A stretch of 64,000 bases of DNA from Neobacillus vireti (GCF_001026695.1 NZ_LDNB01000013.1:117357-181356), one strand, 5' to 3'. Shown: positions 45,622 through 54,373, counted from the stretch's first letter. Translations and numbers: made by a program. Notes: generated from the sequence alone by a model not told the origin.

Positions 45622-46533
45622 TTAGTTAATTCGTCCTTCTTCTTTTAATATTTGTTCCAAGGCGCACACCACTTCTTGATCGTAATTGGAGCCAGCCAGT
45701 CTCTTAAGTTCATCCATTGCAATCTGTTCTTTAAACGCTTTTCTATAAGCTCGATCTTCTGTCATTGCATCGAATGTATCACTTACCGCAATTATTCTTG
45801 CTTCTAAAAGGATGCCATCTCCACTTAATCCATAGGGGTAGCCTGTGCCATTTATCCTTTCATGATGCTGTTCAATAATAGGAGCAATTTCCTTATAATA
45901 AGAATTCTTCACCATTTCCGCACCATCTACAGGGTGTTTCTTGACTATTCCAAATTCCTCCTCTGATAAACGTCCAGGTTTGTTTAAGATCTCAATTGGC
46001 ACATGAATTTTACCAATGTCATGAAGCACTGCAGCCACTGTTAAATTCTCTAATTGTTCTTTACTTAGTTTTAATTTTTTTGCTATTTTCACAGAATACT
46101 TCGCCACTCGATCACTATGTTTATGGGTATATCTATCTTTTATTTCTACTTGTTTCATAATTTCCATAAGGGAGGATATGTCCCTACTTATATGAACAAA
46201 CGTTTGTTCAGTAAACACGCATAATAAGGTTACTTTCGAAAGGGCGGTAAAGTGGATTGGATTTTTAAGACCTCTTGCAGAAAAATAATCTTCAGGACCT
46301 AATGTAAACTTTTTATGATCAAGTTCACAAACCACTTGTCCAGACAATAGATAATAAAACTCCAGAGCTTTAGCGTTCTCGCTTGGATAAACATAGAACA
46401 TTCTACCTTCTTCTATTACTTGGTGGATAATTTCAACTCCATCCCCTCGGGTTAACAAACTAAATACTCCATTATTCTCGAAATCTACTTTTTCGACAAA
46501 AGACCCTTTTTTTCCAATCATAAATCCTTCCAT
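45622..46533 (-). CDS. Cupin-like plus HD-GYP domain protein, probable c-di-GMP phosphodiesterase
   Basis: 303 residues from the ATG at 46533 (AAGGCGGG ribosome site); upstream codons run through a terminator and are rejected. Residues about 15-120 form a small cupin-like beta barrel (LLSGQVVCELDHKKFTLGPEDYFSA). The HD-GYP domain follows with HSDRVA, VLHDIGKIHVP (HD pair), HHERINGTGYPYGL (GYP), and AVSDTFDAMTEDRAYR. HD-GYP enzymes linearise c-di-GMP. The preceding gene is led by a c-di-GMP-I riboswitch, which supports a c-di-GMP circuit. Both metal-site His-Asp pairs appear intact. Confidence 0.88.
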   Translation of the reverse strand: MEGFMIGKKGSFVEKVDFENNGVFSLLTRGDGVEIIHQVIEEGRMFYVYPSENAKALEFYYLLSGQVVCELDHKKFTLGPEDYFSARGLKNPIHFTALSKVTLLCVFTEQTFVHISRDISSLMEIMKQVEIKDRYTHKHSDRVAKYSVKIAKKLKLSKEQLENLTVAAVLHDIGKIHVPIEILNKPGRLSEEEFGIVKKHPVDGAEMVKNSYYKEIAPIIEQHHERINGTGYPYGLSGDGILLEARIIAVSDTFDAMTEDRAYRKAFKEQIAMDELKRLAGSNYDQEVVCALEQILKEEGRIN

Positions 46534-46555
46534 GATATCCCGCCTTAATACGAAT

Positions 46556-46584
46556 AAAAACGAGCTCATTAAGAACTCGTTTTT
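46556..46584 (-). terminator. Terminator between coiled-coil and HD-GYP genes
   Basis: Perfect stem AAAAACGAG / CTCGTTTTT with an 11-base loop. Confidence 0.85.
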
Positions 46585-46619
46585 ATTTTACTATAAATTT
46601 TCAGAAATGTGGAATAATT

Positions 46620-47309
46620 TTAACATCCGACTATTCGAATAGGATCAATCCACACCCACTTATCAGCAAAGCGTACCAGTTTCCAGCTGCATTCAGCTTG
46701 AACACCCTTTTTAGCAGCCTTTTTAATAGTATCATTCGACATTTTTAGGGTTTCTTCATATACATCAGTAATGGCCTTATCTAAATCCTTTGTAAAACGT
46801 TTTGTTTTTTCATCATACTTAGCTGATTTTTCATTCAACTTCTGATTAAGTTTATTGATTTTATCTTCTAATTTTTGAACATCTTTACCATCCCCAGACA
46901 AAAGCTGTCCTGTGGCCTTATTAATTTCCTCATTGAGTTCTGTTATTTTGCTATTAATTTTTGCTTGTTCTTCTTCTAACTTGGTATTAATTTCTGCTAA
47001 TTTCTTATTTAATTCTTCTTGTTTTTTTACATTGTTTTTAGCGGCTTCTAAATCAGATAAAGCCTTTTCACTTTCATTTTTTAACTTTACGATTTGATCT
47101 CCTTCTTCTATTTTGCGAATGTCAAGAAGGTAGTCCGCTTGCAATTTATCTGCTTTTGTTACCGCTTCTTCTATCTTTTTATCAATTTCTTTGTTTGCCT
47201 TTTCAATTAGTTCAATTCCTTTTTGATAATCATCCCCAGCAGCAAAAGCTGGGGAAGCAATCCCTAAAAATACTGCAGCCGAAAATAAAATTGACAATAC
47301 TTTTTTCAT
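46620..47309 (-). CDS. Secreted coiled-coil protein under c-di-GMP riboswitch
   Basis: 229 residues from the ATG at 47309 (weak ribosome site). Signal peptide MKKVLSILFSAAVFLGIASP with cleavage after AFA, then a long heptad-rich coiled coil (about 30-185, e.g. ELNKKLAEINTKLEEEQAKI). The short C-terminal cap ending WVWIDPIRIVGC has two cysteines (AECSW and VGC) that may form a disulfide. It has no anchor or enzymatic motif. Expression should follow c-di-GMP through the leader riboswitch, so a surface, adhesion or biofilm role is a reasonable guess. I know no named family. Confidence 0.7.
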   Translation of the reverse strand: MKKVLSILFSAAVFLGIASPAFAAGDDYQKGIELIEKANKEIDKKIEEAVTKADKLQADYLLDIRKIEEGDQIVKLKNESEKALSDLEAAKNNVKKQEELNKKLAEINTKLEEEQAKINSKITELNEEINKATGQLLSGDGKDVQKLEDKINKLNQKLNEKSAKYDEKTKRFTKDLDKAITDVYEETLKMSNDTIKKAAKKGVQAECSWKLVRFADKWVWIDPIRIVGC

Positions 47310-47345
47310 ACTAGTTCCACACCCCATTTTTCTATTTTAGACGAC

Positions 47346-47379
47346 AAAAAAGACCCGTTGGATTAAAAGGGCCTTTTTC
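47346..47379 (-). terminator. Expression-platform terminator of the riboswitch
   Basis: Stem AAAAAGGCCC / GGGTCTTTTTT on the minus strand, directly after the aptamer and before the coiled-coil gene. The T run is part of the 3' arm. Confidence 0.75.
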
Positions 47380-47385
47380 ATTTCG

Positions 47386-47470
47386 CAACTGGCTGGCGTA
47401 GTAGATTGCTACTTTAGCCCCTATAGCTTTGCGCCCATATCCTTTCAGATAGGTTGCCCTCTGAGTCTAT
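47386..47470 (-). ncRNA. c-di-GMP-I (GEMM) riboswitch aptamer
   Basis: Read on the minus strand: GGGCAACC, a hairpin with a GAAA tetraloop (TATC-TGAAA-GGATA), the core GGGCGCAAAGC, the receptor side GGGGCTAAAG, a second hairpin TAGC-AATCTA-CTA, and CGCCAGCCAGTTGC. GCAAC and GTTGC close the outer stem. These are the conserved pieces of GEMM-I RNAs in the right order. A -10 TATAAT lies at 47487-47492, about 20 bases upstream. The terminator that follows makes it a transcriptional switch. Confidence 0.78.
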
Positions 47471-47578
47471 TTTATTATCTACCATTATTATACAGGGTAT
47501 ATGTGCCTAATTTCCATGTCTATTTTTGTAATATTTTGTACTTTTACGAATAAAATTATAATTTTTGCGAATTTTTGT

Positions 47579-47596
47579 AAATACTTGCAAGTATTT
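47579..47596. promoter_or_regulatory. Perfect 18-bp palindrome, operator-like
   Basis: AAATACTTGCAAGTATTT stands in the AT-rich gap between scrB and the riboswitch promoter. It is about 90 bases upstream of that promoter's -10. No protein can be assigned. Confidence 0.4.
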
Positions 47597-47679
47597 TAAA
47601 ATTACGCTAGCAATACTAAAATTGCATTTTTTAAGCTTCGTTTGTAAAAATAATAGAATCAGTATTAAAAATCGTTGAT

Positions 47680-49095
47680 CTAACCAAGATTCCACTTGGT
47701 CCATTCGAATTCCGCTTCACCATGAAAGATAATCGTATCGTCGTTTGGATTTGGAAAATAACGTGTAGTAAATACTTCTTCACCCTCATTGACGAAAATC
47801 TCTAAGGAGGAATGGTCCATAAAGATTTGGAGCTTAGAAACAGAAGCTTGTTTGCAGGTTCTTGTTTCTAAAGCACCTGTCTTTAAATCTCTTCTTTGTA
47901 AATAGACTTCCTGTTTGTCTGAATCAAAGTAGAGGTATGCTTCATTTCGGAAGGAAATTTGAAATGAACCAGCTTTCACGAAATTCAGCAGTAATTCCGC
48001 TGATACGCCATTAGACTCGATTTGCTTTCCTTTATTTTCGACCACTATTTTATCTTTGCGAAGCTTTTTTAATTCATCCACCGGTCGTTGATAAACTTTA
48101 CCATTAAGAACAACTAACTCTCTTGGGATGGTTAACGCATGCACCCAATGATTGGCAATCGTGGGTTGATAGGATTCTGTCTCATCCGTTATTCCCATCC
48201 AGCCGTAAAGAATGGTTCTTCCCCATTCATCTGTAAAGGTTTGCGGTGCATAGAAGTCAAAGCCTCGGTCTAACTCTCTAAAAGGACCATGTTGAAAGGT
48301 AAGAGTTTCATAATCTAATTCTCCAATAAAGTAGCCTGATTGAAACAAATTATGATATAAATATCCGGATGGCTCCAACCCCTGTGGTGATACCAATAAT
48401 ATATCTTTACCATTTACATGAATAAGATCTGGACATTCCCACATATAGCCAAAATCATCCATGCCATTCATTCCAGATCCAGCAATCCTGCCCGCTTCCT
48501 CCCAATGATATAAGTCCATTGAAGTAAACAAGACAGCTGTGCCCTTTTCATCCAGGGTCTGGGCCCCGACAATCATATACCAACGATCCGCTTTTTTCCA
48601 AACCTTTGGATCACGAAAATGGGCAGTATAATCTCCCGGAAGCCTTAGAACCGGCCCGTGTTTTTCAAAATGAATCCCATCGGAGGAAACCGCAATACAT
48701 TGATAGGTTTCTCGTGATCCGTCGTCGCGCTTTACATTCCCTGTATAAAAGAGATAGAGCTTTCCATCCGATTCAACCGCGCTTCCCGAATAACAGCCGT
48801 TTCTTTCATACCACTCACTCGGGGCCAAGGCTATCGGTTCCTCTTGCCAATGAACCATATCCCTCGACGTATAGTGCCCCCAGAATTTCGCACCATGTGC
48901 CGTTTCAAATGGGTTCCATTGATAAAACACATGATAAACCCCTTTATATTGTATTAATCCATTAGGATCATTTAACAATCCAACTGGCGGCATGAGATGG
49001 TAGGTTAATCGATAGGGATCATGTACGTCCTTGTTTTGATGTTTTTTTACTTCCTCGTAAGCCTTTTGAATAAGGAGAGCTTCTTTGTCTGTCAT
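47680..49095 (-). CDS. scrB: Sucrose-6-phosphate hydrolase (GH32)
   Basis: 471 residues. GH32 motifs: LLNDPNGLIQYKGVYHVFYQ with the nucleophile Asp (about 42), FRDPKVWK (stabiliser RDP), and MWECPDLIHV with the acid Glu (about 225), then a C-terminal beta-sandwich. It splits sucrose-6-phosphate into glucose-6-phosphate and fructose in the cytosol. It is the last gene of scrR-scrA-scrB, downstream of the sucrose PTS permease. B. subtilis name would be sacA. The ATG at 49095 follows AAGGGGG. Confidence 0.93.
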   Translation of the reverse strand: MTDKEALLIQKAYEEVKKHQNKDVHDPYRLTYHLMPPVGLLNDPNGLIQYKGVYHVFYQWNPFETAHGAKFWGHYTSRDMVHWQEEPIALAPSEWYERNGCYSGSAVESDGKLYLFYTGNVKRDDGSRETYQCIAVSSDGIHFEKHGPVLRLPGDYTAHFRDPKVWKKADRWYMIVGAQTLDEKGTAVLFTSMDLYHWEEAGRIAGSGMNGMDDFGYMWECPDLIHVNGKDILLVSPQGLEPSGYLYHNLFQSGYFIGELDYETLTFQHGPFRELDRGFDFYAPQTFTDEWGRTILYGWMGITDETESYQPTIANHWVHALTIPRELVVLNGKVYQRPVDELKKLRKDKIVVENKGKQIESNGVSAELLLNFVKAGSFQISFRNEAYLYFDSDKQEVYLQRRDLKTGALETRTCKQASVSKLQIFMDHSSLEIFVNEGEEVFTTRYFPNPNDDTIIFHGEAEFEWTKWNLG

Positions 49096-49127
49096 GGCTG
49101 TACCCCCTTGATGTTTCTTCTAAAAAG

Positions 49128-49152
49128 AAAAGGCAAGTCCATCTTGCCTTTT
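49128..49152 (-). terminator. Intercistronic hairpin between scrA and scrB
   Basis: Perfect stem AAAAGGCAAG / CTTGCCTTTT with a TTTTCTTTTT tail on the minus strand; probably attenuates scrB. Confidence 0.75.
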
Positions 49153-49158
49153 CCCCTC

Positions 49159-50562
49159 CTAATCTTCTATTTCATTCTTTACTTTATCTGAATAGCCGAA
49201 CATCCATGTCAGAATGAAGGCAACAGCAATCGCAATGACGTTAACTAAAATATATTGTAAGATCTGTCCATTTAGATAAAGCAGGGTTCCCGGAATTACG
49301 GTAACGGCCATACCTGTTGCTTTAAGTCCAAGGATAGATGCCATAAATCCACCTACAGCACCACCAATAAGTGCCATAATAAATGGTTTACCATACCGTA
49401 GGTTCACCCCAAAAATAGCTGGTTCGGTAATTCCTAAAAATGCTGAGAACGATGATGGCAGTGCTAGTGCTTTTAATTTTACAGATTTTGTTTTAAGTCC
49501 CACAGCTAGAGCAGCACCGCCCTGTGCAGCAACCGAACAAGTTATAATTGCGTTGTATGGGTTATTTTTGAATTCAGATAGTAACTGGATTTCTAACATG
49601 TTGAAAACATGGTGAACACCTGTTATGACAATAAGCTGATTCAGTCCGCCAATTAATAGTCCGCTTATACCAAATGGCCATGAAAGGACATTTGTAGCCA
49701 CTGTTAGGATTCCTTGTTCAACTGTATGAAAAATAGGTCCAATAATTAATAGCGAAAGAACAATCATCACAAGAAGAGTAAGAAACGGTGTAATAATTAA
49801 ATCTAGAGATTCAGGTACACGTTTTCGAATCGCTCTTTCAAGTTTCGCTCCAATAATACCAGCGATAAATGCTGGGATAACAGAACCTTGATAGCCAACA
49901 ACCGGAATAAAGCCGAAGAAGCGAATGGCCTCAGCACTGCCGCCTGCAACCGCATACGCATTTGGCAAGGCAGGGGAAACGAGCATGAGTCCTAAAATTA
50001 ACCCAATAATCGGAGTTCCGCCAAACACTCTAAAAGTTGACCAAGCAACAAGTGCAGGCAAGAATATAAAAGCTGTATCTGTCAGCACCTGCGTGAATAA
50101 TAAGAAGTTTTGTGATACATCGTCCGGCTTCATGCCAAATAAGGCTAAAACTTGATCTTGCATGACCAAACCGCGAAGACCCATAAATAGTCCAGTCGCT
50201 ACGAGAACAGGGATAATTGGAACGAACACATCCCCAAAGGTTCGAATCGCTCTTTGAAATTTAGTTCCACTTTTAACTGCTTCTGTTTTCTGTTCAGACG
50301 CAGACTTCATATCAAGGCCAAGATTGGTTACCTCTTCATAAATTTTATTTACCGTTCCGGTACCAAAGATAATCTGGTATTGCCCCGAATTATAAAAAGC
50401 TCCCTTAACTTTGCTAATATTCTCTACTTGCTCCTGGTTGATTTTTTCTTTATCACTGACCATGATTCGGAGTCTAGTAGCACAGTGAGCTACCGATTGA
50501 ATATTTTCTTTGCCCCCGACAGCTTTAATCACATCTTCTGCAATTTTTTTATTCTCTGTCAT
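49159..50562 (-). CDS. scrA: Sucrose-specific PTS permease, EIIBC
   Basis: 467 residues from the ATG at 50562 (AGAGGTG); longer starts would overlap an operator. The EIIB domain comes first with the phosphorylated Cys in QSVAHCATRLRIMV (about 28), then an EIIC domain with about ten membrane segments. GVHHVFNMLEIQLL and the GITEPAIFGVNLRYGKPF block are typical of the glucoside/sucrose EIIC family. There is no EIIA domain, as usual for sucrose permeases, so phosphate comes from a shared EIIA. It imports and phosphorylates sucrose. Confidence 0.92.
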   Translation of the reverse strand: MTENKKIAEDVIKAVGGKENIQSVAHCATRLRIMVSDKEKINQEQVENISKVKGAFYNSGQYQIIFGTGTVNKIYEEVTNLGLDMKSASEQKTEAVKSGTKFQRAIRTFGDVFVPIIPVLVATGLFMGLRGLVMQDQVLALFGMKPDDVSQNFLLFTQVLTDTAFIFLPALVAWSTFRVFGGTPIIGLILGLMLVSPALPNAYAVAGGSAEAIRFFGFIPVVGYQGSVIPAFIAGIIGAKLERAIRKRVPESLDLIITPFLTLLVMIVLSLLIIGPIFHTVEQGILTVATNVLSWPFGISGLLIGGLNQLIVITGVHHVFNMLEIQLLSEFKNNPYNAIITCSVAAQGGAALAVGLKTKSVKLKALALPSSFSAFLGITEPAIFGVNLRYGKPFIMALIGGAVGGFMASILGLKATGMAVTVIPGTLLYLNGQILQYILVNVIAIAVAFILTWMFGYSDKVKNEIED

Positions 50563-50587
50563 TTCATTCACCTCTTGGTTTTTGTAG

Positions 50588-50731
50588 GGAATCGATTCCA
50601 TAAATAATAAAATATTAATCTATTTATTAAATAAGAAGGGTTTCTATAACTATTATACAAAATGTTGAAATCGATTCCAATAGAATTTAAAAAAATAAGT
50701 TGATAATTCGCACAATTGGAATCGATTCCAA
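50588..50731 (-). promoter_or_regulatory. scrA promoter with three ScrR operators
   Basis: Operators: 50588-50599 (GGAATCGATTCC), 50665-50680 (TTGAAATCGATTCCAA) and 50716-50731 (TTGGAATCGATTCCAA, a perfect palindrome). The promoter is -35 TTGGAA (50675-50680), 17 bases, -10 TATAAT (50652-50657), so the middle operator covers the -35. The spread suits looping by a LacI-type tetramer or dimers. Confidence 0.85.
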
Positions 50732-50772
50732 TCAATCGAAAAATAAAGTGTAATCGAATGATTACACCATCA

Positions 50773-51762
50773 TTATATACTTGAACCTTCCATAAATCTA
50801 TACTTGATCATCCTAATTGTTTCTTGGTAATTTTCGCCGTTGATTTGTTCTAACAATAAACTAGCTGCTTCTCGGCCTGCATCTTCCATTGAAAAATCTA
50901 TCGTCGTCAAGGCAGGGGAAATATATTTTGATAGCTCTGATGCGCCCATTCCTGCTACCGCGATATCATCAGGTATGGATAGCCCCTTCTCTTTAATATA
51001 CTGTAAGGCTCCGATGGCAAGCCGGTCTGTTACGGCAAGGACCGCATCAGGCTTTATTTTAGAATCTTCCATAATCGGTTTCATGCATTCATAACCAGAA
51101 TCTACATTAAATATTCCTTTTTGAATCCAGCTTTCTTCCACAGGTAAATGATGATCTTTCATCGCATCCATGTAACCTATTTTCCGCAAATGCCCAACGG
51201 AACGGTCTTTTTCACTAACACCGATAAAGGCAATGTTTTTATACCCATTTTTTATCAAAAGATTAACCATATCCTTAGAAGCCTGATAATCATCAAAAAG
51301 GACATTGGCCAACCCTGTGATATATTGACCAACTGTTACAAATGGAATTTTTAATTGATAAATTTCTTCCACTAATGGCCGATTAATATTAGTCGCTGAT
51401 AGAATAATTCCATCAACATGTCTACTTTTTAACAGGCGTAAATATTCTATCTCCTTTTCAGGATTGAGATTTGTATTGGCAAGTAGGATTTGATATCCCT
51501 CTTTTGCAAATATATCGTCCAAACCCTTTACCAATCGACTGGATGTTTCTGTACTAATTTTAGGGAGAATGACACCAATTACCTTTGTCTTTTTAGTCCG
51601 TAATGATTTAGCGTTTTCACTAGGTACATATCCTGTCTCTTCAATAACCTTTAATACTCTTCTTCTTGCTTCCTCACTAACAGAACCGGAATTATTTATT
51701 ACTCTTGAAACAGTCGTCCTTGAAACATTGGCCCTTTCAGCTATTTCTTTAATTGTTAACAT
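50773..51762 (-). CDS. scrR: LacI-family repressor of the sucrose operon
   Basis: 329 residues from the ATG at 51762 (AGGAGG, 8-base spacing). N-terminal LacI headpiece MLTIKEIAERANVSRTTVSR with the hinge helix ENAKSLRTKKT, then a periplasmic-binding-like effector domain (VDGIILSA, FDDYQASKDMV, DAVLAVTDRLAIGAL). It lies directly upstream of scrA on the same strand with the operators between them, so it should repress scrAB and be relieved by a sucrose or fructose derivative. Confidence 0.9.
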   Translation of the reverse strand: MLTIKEIAERANVSRTTVSRVINNSGSVSEEARRRVLKVIEETGYVPSENAKSLRTKKTKVIGVILPKISTETSSRLVKGLDDIFAKEGYQILLANTNLNPEKEIEYLRLLKSRHVDGIILSATNINRPLVEEIYQLKIPFVTVGQYITGLANVLFDDYQASKDMVNLLIKNGYKNIAFIGVSEKDRSVGHLRKIGYMDAMKDHHLPVEESWIQKGIFNVDSGYECMKPIMEDSKIKPDAVLAVTDRLAIGALQYIKEKGLSIPDDIAVAGMGASELSKYISPALTTIDFSMEDAGREAASLLLEQINGENYQETIRMIKYRFMEGSSI

Positions 51763-51891
51763 AAATAGATCCTCCTGGGCAGCTAATTTTCCAATAACTA
51801 TTTTACACAATTAAAGAGATAGAAAATAGATGTTTCCATGAATGGTTAGAAATAATTCCTAAAAGATTATCTAAATAAGGATAAACCGACT

Positions 51892-51912
51892 CTATTTATG
51901 ATAAGGTTCCCC
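51892..51912 (-). other. rlmH-end attachment-like site (middle copy)
   Basis: The minus strand encodes GEPYHK-stop. TTATGATAAGGTTCCCC (51896-51912, plus strand) is identical over 17 bases to the end of rlmH at 53852-53868. The codons before it (L-N-R-C) resemble I-N-R of RlmH. No rlmH gene precedes it, so this is a duplicated end, as left by site-specific insertion. From 51913 to 52077 I see no gene. Confidence 0.75.
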
Positions 51913-52077
51913 GCACCTGTTTAAGGGGCAGTTTTTCACCATATCGTCCCCGCTAATTTCATACAAGTCGCCGATTAATACTTTGGTCCATTCCCCCCCA
52001 TTCCTCCTTGGATATTATTCGGGAGTTTCATAAATACTGGCGGGTTTGAATACAATTTAAAAGTGCTACGGACCCAG

Positions 52078-53331
52078 TTAAATCCCTTCCTTATATATTT
52101 TGCCTTTAGACCCAATTGTATTTTTCTTTGATGGAAAGCGAATAGTAACCGTAGTACCTTCACCTTTCGAGCTTTGGATATCTATTGTTCCTTTATATTT
52201 TGTTGCAATATTATAGCAAATCATCATACCTAATCCCGTCCCTTTACTTTTTAAAGAGTAAAAAGGAGTACCTAAAGACCCTACTTCTGCTTCTGACATT
52301 CCTCGTCCATAATCGATTACTTTAATCTCAACAAAATCATTCTTCATATTAGCAGTTATCTTAACCGAATCACCAATTTCGGAGGCCTCAATTGCGTTTT
52401 TAATTATATTTATTAATAATTGTTTAAATTCTATGGTGTTTGCTACGATAATACACTCTTCTATTACATTTAATTCAATATTATTCTCATGCAAAAGTCC
52501 ATATGAATGAAGTAAATCTGTTACAGTCTGAAGAACATCCTTTACATCCACAGTTTCCGATTCTAGATCATTATTTGGCTTTGCAACAGATAACAATTGA
52601 GAAATCACGTGCTCAGCAGCATTCAATTCACCAATCATCAACGTATAGTGTCTCTTTACATCATCACTAACTGAAGGGTCATTTTCGTTTAGCTGCAAAA
52701 ATCCTTTAACAACAGTCAAAGGGTTTCTGATTTCATGAGCAACAGCAGCTGCTAGTTGGCCAGATATCTTCAAACGCTCTGTCTGTTTTATTTGTTCGTG
52801 ATATAATTGCTGTTTTTTAATTCGTCCATCCGATAAATAAAATACAAAATAGATAATCACTTGACTTCCTATAAAGTTTATAACATTTCCTATTAAATCC
52901 TGTTTTATAAAGTAGAATAGATTGCCTTGATCAATTAGCATAATATAACCAAAAGTAAATATTATTGATATACTGTTTAATAGTAAAGAAAAGTAAAAGA
53001 GCTTTGCATCAAAAAACAAGATAGAGATTATTGGAATCAAACATAAAAAGATAAAGTTGGACCCAGTCTCTGGATATAAAAAGAAAAGCGTATAAAAGTA
53101 AACGGACGCTACTATTATTATGATTATTCTAAACACATGGGTTACATATCTAGGATAAAGTAATAAACAGACAGATAGGATGACAACAAGTGCAACATGT
53201 AAGATAAAACCGTCCCCATGCTCACCAATAAGTGGATTACCAATAAATAACCCCATCATCATAATGGTTATTAGAATTAACATTGTAATATAGTATACTT
53301 TTTTATTTATTTGAGTATAAAATTCCTTCAT
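52078..53331 (-). CDS. Orphan membrane sensor histidine kinase (sporulation-kinase style)
   Basis: 417 residues. Six membrane helices occupy about 12-185, with no sizeable extracytoplasmic domain. The kinase part has the H-box AAAVAHEIRNPLTVVKGFLQ (phospho-His about 204), the N-box NIIKNAIEASE, G1 VIDYGRGMS and G2 SKGTGLGMMICYNIATKY. The H-box style is that of KinB/KinC/KinD-type kinases that feed Spo0F. No response regulator is adjacent. It is the only sizeable gene between two rlmH-end repeats, so it may be cargo of a small element. Confidence 0.85.
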   Translation of the reverse strand: MKEFYTQINKKVYYITMLILITIMMMGLFIGNPLIGEHGDGFILHVALVVILSVCLLLYPRYVTHVFRIIIIIVASVYFYTLFFLYPETGSNFIFLCLIPIISILFFDAKLFYFSLLLNSISIIFTFGYIMLIDQGNLFYFIKQDLIGNVINFIGSQVIIYFVFYLSDGRIKKQQLYHEQIKQTERLKISGQLAAAVAHEIRNPLTVVKGFLQLNENDPSVSDDVKRHYTLMIGELNAAEHVISQLLSVAKPNNDLESETVDVKDVLQTVTDLLHSYGLLHENNIELNVIEECIIVANTIEFKQLLINIIKNAIEASEIGDSVKITANMKNDFVEIKVIDYGRGMSEAEVGSLGTPFYSLKSKGTGLGMMICYNIATKYKGTIDIQSSKGEGTTVTIRFPSKKNTIGSKGKIYKEGI

Positions 53332-53468
53332 ATATACCCCTTTTTTGATAGTTAATTAGAAATTTCTTATTTCGCTTTAATAATATGGTTCAAATTTCCT
53401 ATGTATATATTATCATACTATTTTAGAATACAATTACATCTTAATTTGAAAATGGAGAAATAGGTGAA

Positions 53469-53609
53469 CTAGGTTGGATAAAGTAAATCTTTAGGTGTAA
53501 GATATGGGAGGGGGATTAGCCTTATGGAAGTAAGCAAATCCCTAACGTTTCCTAAAATAATATTTCCTCTGAAAAAATGCATCATCGTGTAGTCCGGAAT
53601 CTTGTTCAT
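53469..53609 (-). CDS. Possible small protein, 46 residues
   Basis: An ATG at 53609 preceded by TTAGGAGCG at good spacing opens a 46-codon frame (MNKIPDYTMMHFFRGNIILG...). It is unknown and somewhat hydrophobic. It could equally be a decayed gene remnant inside the element. Around it, 53332-53468 and 53610-53703 hold nothing I recognise. Confidence 0.25.
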   Translation of the reverse strand: MNKIPDYTMMHFFRGNIILGNVRDLLTSIRLIPLPYLTPKDLLYPT

Positions 53610-53703
53610 TTTATCCGCTCCTAATGTTATTGGACCCATTTTAACAAGTAATCTGCCTCCATTTCCTCTTCATTATTGCTCTTATAAGGTCTGCCTTTGA
53701 GAT

Positions 53704-53728
53704 GAAAAAAGAGAAGCTATATGCTTCT
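53704..53728 (-). terminator. Terminator downstream of rlmH
   Basis: Stem GAGAAGC / GCTTCTC, followed on the minus strand by TTTTTTC. It is 120 bases past the rlmH stop. Confidence 0.75.
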
Positions 53729-53847
53729 CTTCTATAGTCATTTTTACTATTTCTACTTTAAATAAATTTATGCCACTACCTAATTCCTCGAATGCTGTTA
53801 GTCTAATGGATATTAATATTAGTTATCTAATGGTAGAAAAACCTCAT

Positions 53848-54327
53848 TTACTTATGATAAGGTTCCCCCCGATTAATCCGATATGCCCGGTAAATCTGTT
53901 CCACCAATATCAGCCTCATCAGCTGATGGGGGAAGGTCATCCGTGAAAACGACAGCTGCTCATTTGACCGCTTCAACACTTCATCACTCAAACCCAAAGA
54001 ACCGCCGATGACAAAGGCAATTTTGCTTTTTCCGTAAGTCGCAAGTTTATCCAATGAATCCGCCAACTCTTCTGATGATGCCAACTTCCCTTGGATGGCT
54101 AAGGCAATCACATATGTATCCTGGCTGATTTTGGCTAAAATTCTTTCGCCTTCTTTTTGCTTTACCTGCAGCATTTCCAGCTCGCTTAATTCTTCAGGTG
54201 CCTTTTCATCGGCAACCTCAATAACCTCTACCTTGGCATACGCCGATAATCGCTTTAAATACTCATCAATGCCAAGACGCAAATATTTTTCTTTTAATTT
54301 TCCAACAGTAATAATTGAGATATTCAC
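53848..54327 (-). CDS. rlmH: 23S rRNA pseudouridine1915 N3-methyltransferase
   Basis: 159 residues, the standard length. SPOUT-fold landmarks: [38 protein letters not shown], the SAM knot [16 protein letters not shown], and the C-terminal [20 protein letters not shown] with RGEPYHK. It methylates pseudouridine 1915 in helix 69 using the assembled ribosome. In staphylococci this gene (orfX) is the SCCmec insertion site. Here its last codons are repeated twice downstream. Confidence 0.96.
   Translation of the reverse strand: MNISIITVGKLKEKYLRLGIDEYLKRLSAYAKVEVIEVADEKAPEELSELEMLQVKQKEGERILAKISQDTYVIALAIQGKLASSEELADSLDKLATYGKSKIAFVIGGSLGLSDEVLKRSNEQLSFSRMTFPHQLMRLILVEQIYRAYRINRGEPYHK
53852..53868 (-). 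other. rlmH-end attachment-like site (resident copy)
   Basis: The 17 bases at the end of rlmH shared with 51896-51912. On the coding strand they contain TATCATAA, the core of the staphylococcal attB. Confidence 0.7.
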
Positions 54328-54373
54328 AATCCACAGCCCTTTTCAACTTGATTACAAACAGTTTACAAACAAG

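Noticed and set aside
46534..46569. N-terminal extension of the HD-GYP protein
   Set aside because: It runs into the preceding gene's terminator; a ribosome site lies before 46533.
52078..53868. A Ccr-type recombinase hidden in the island
   Set aside because: I searched both strands of 45.2-53.9 kb for a serine-recombinase catalytic pattern or a large unexplained frame and found none.
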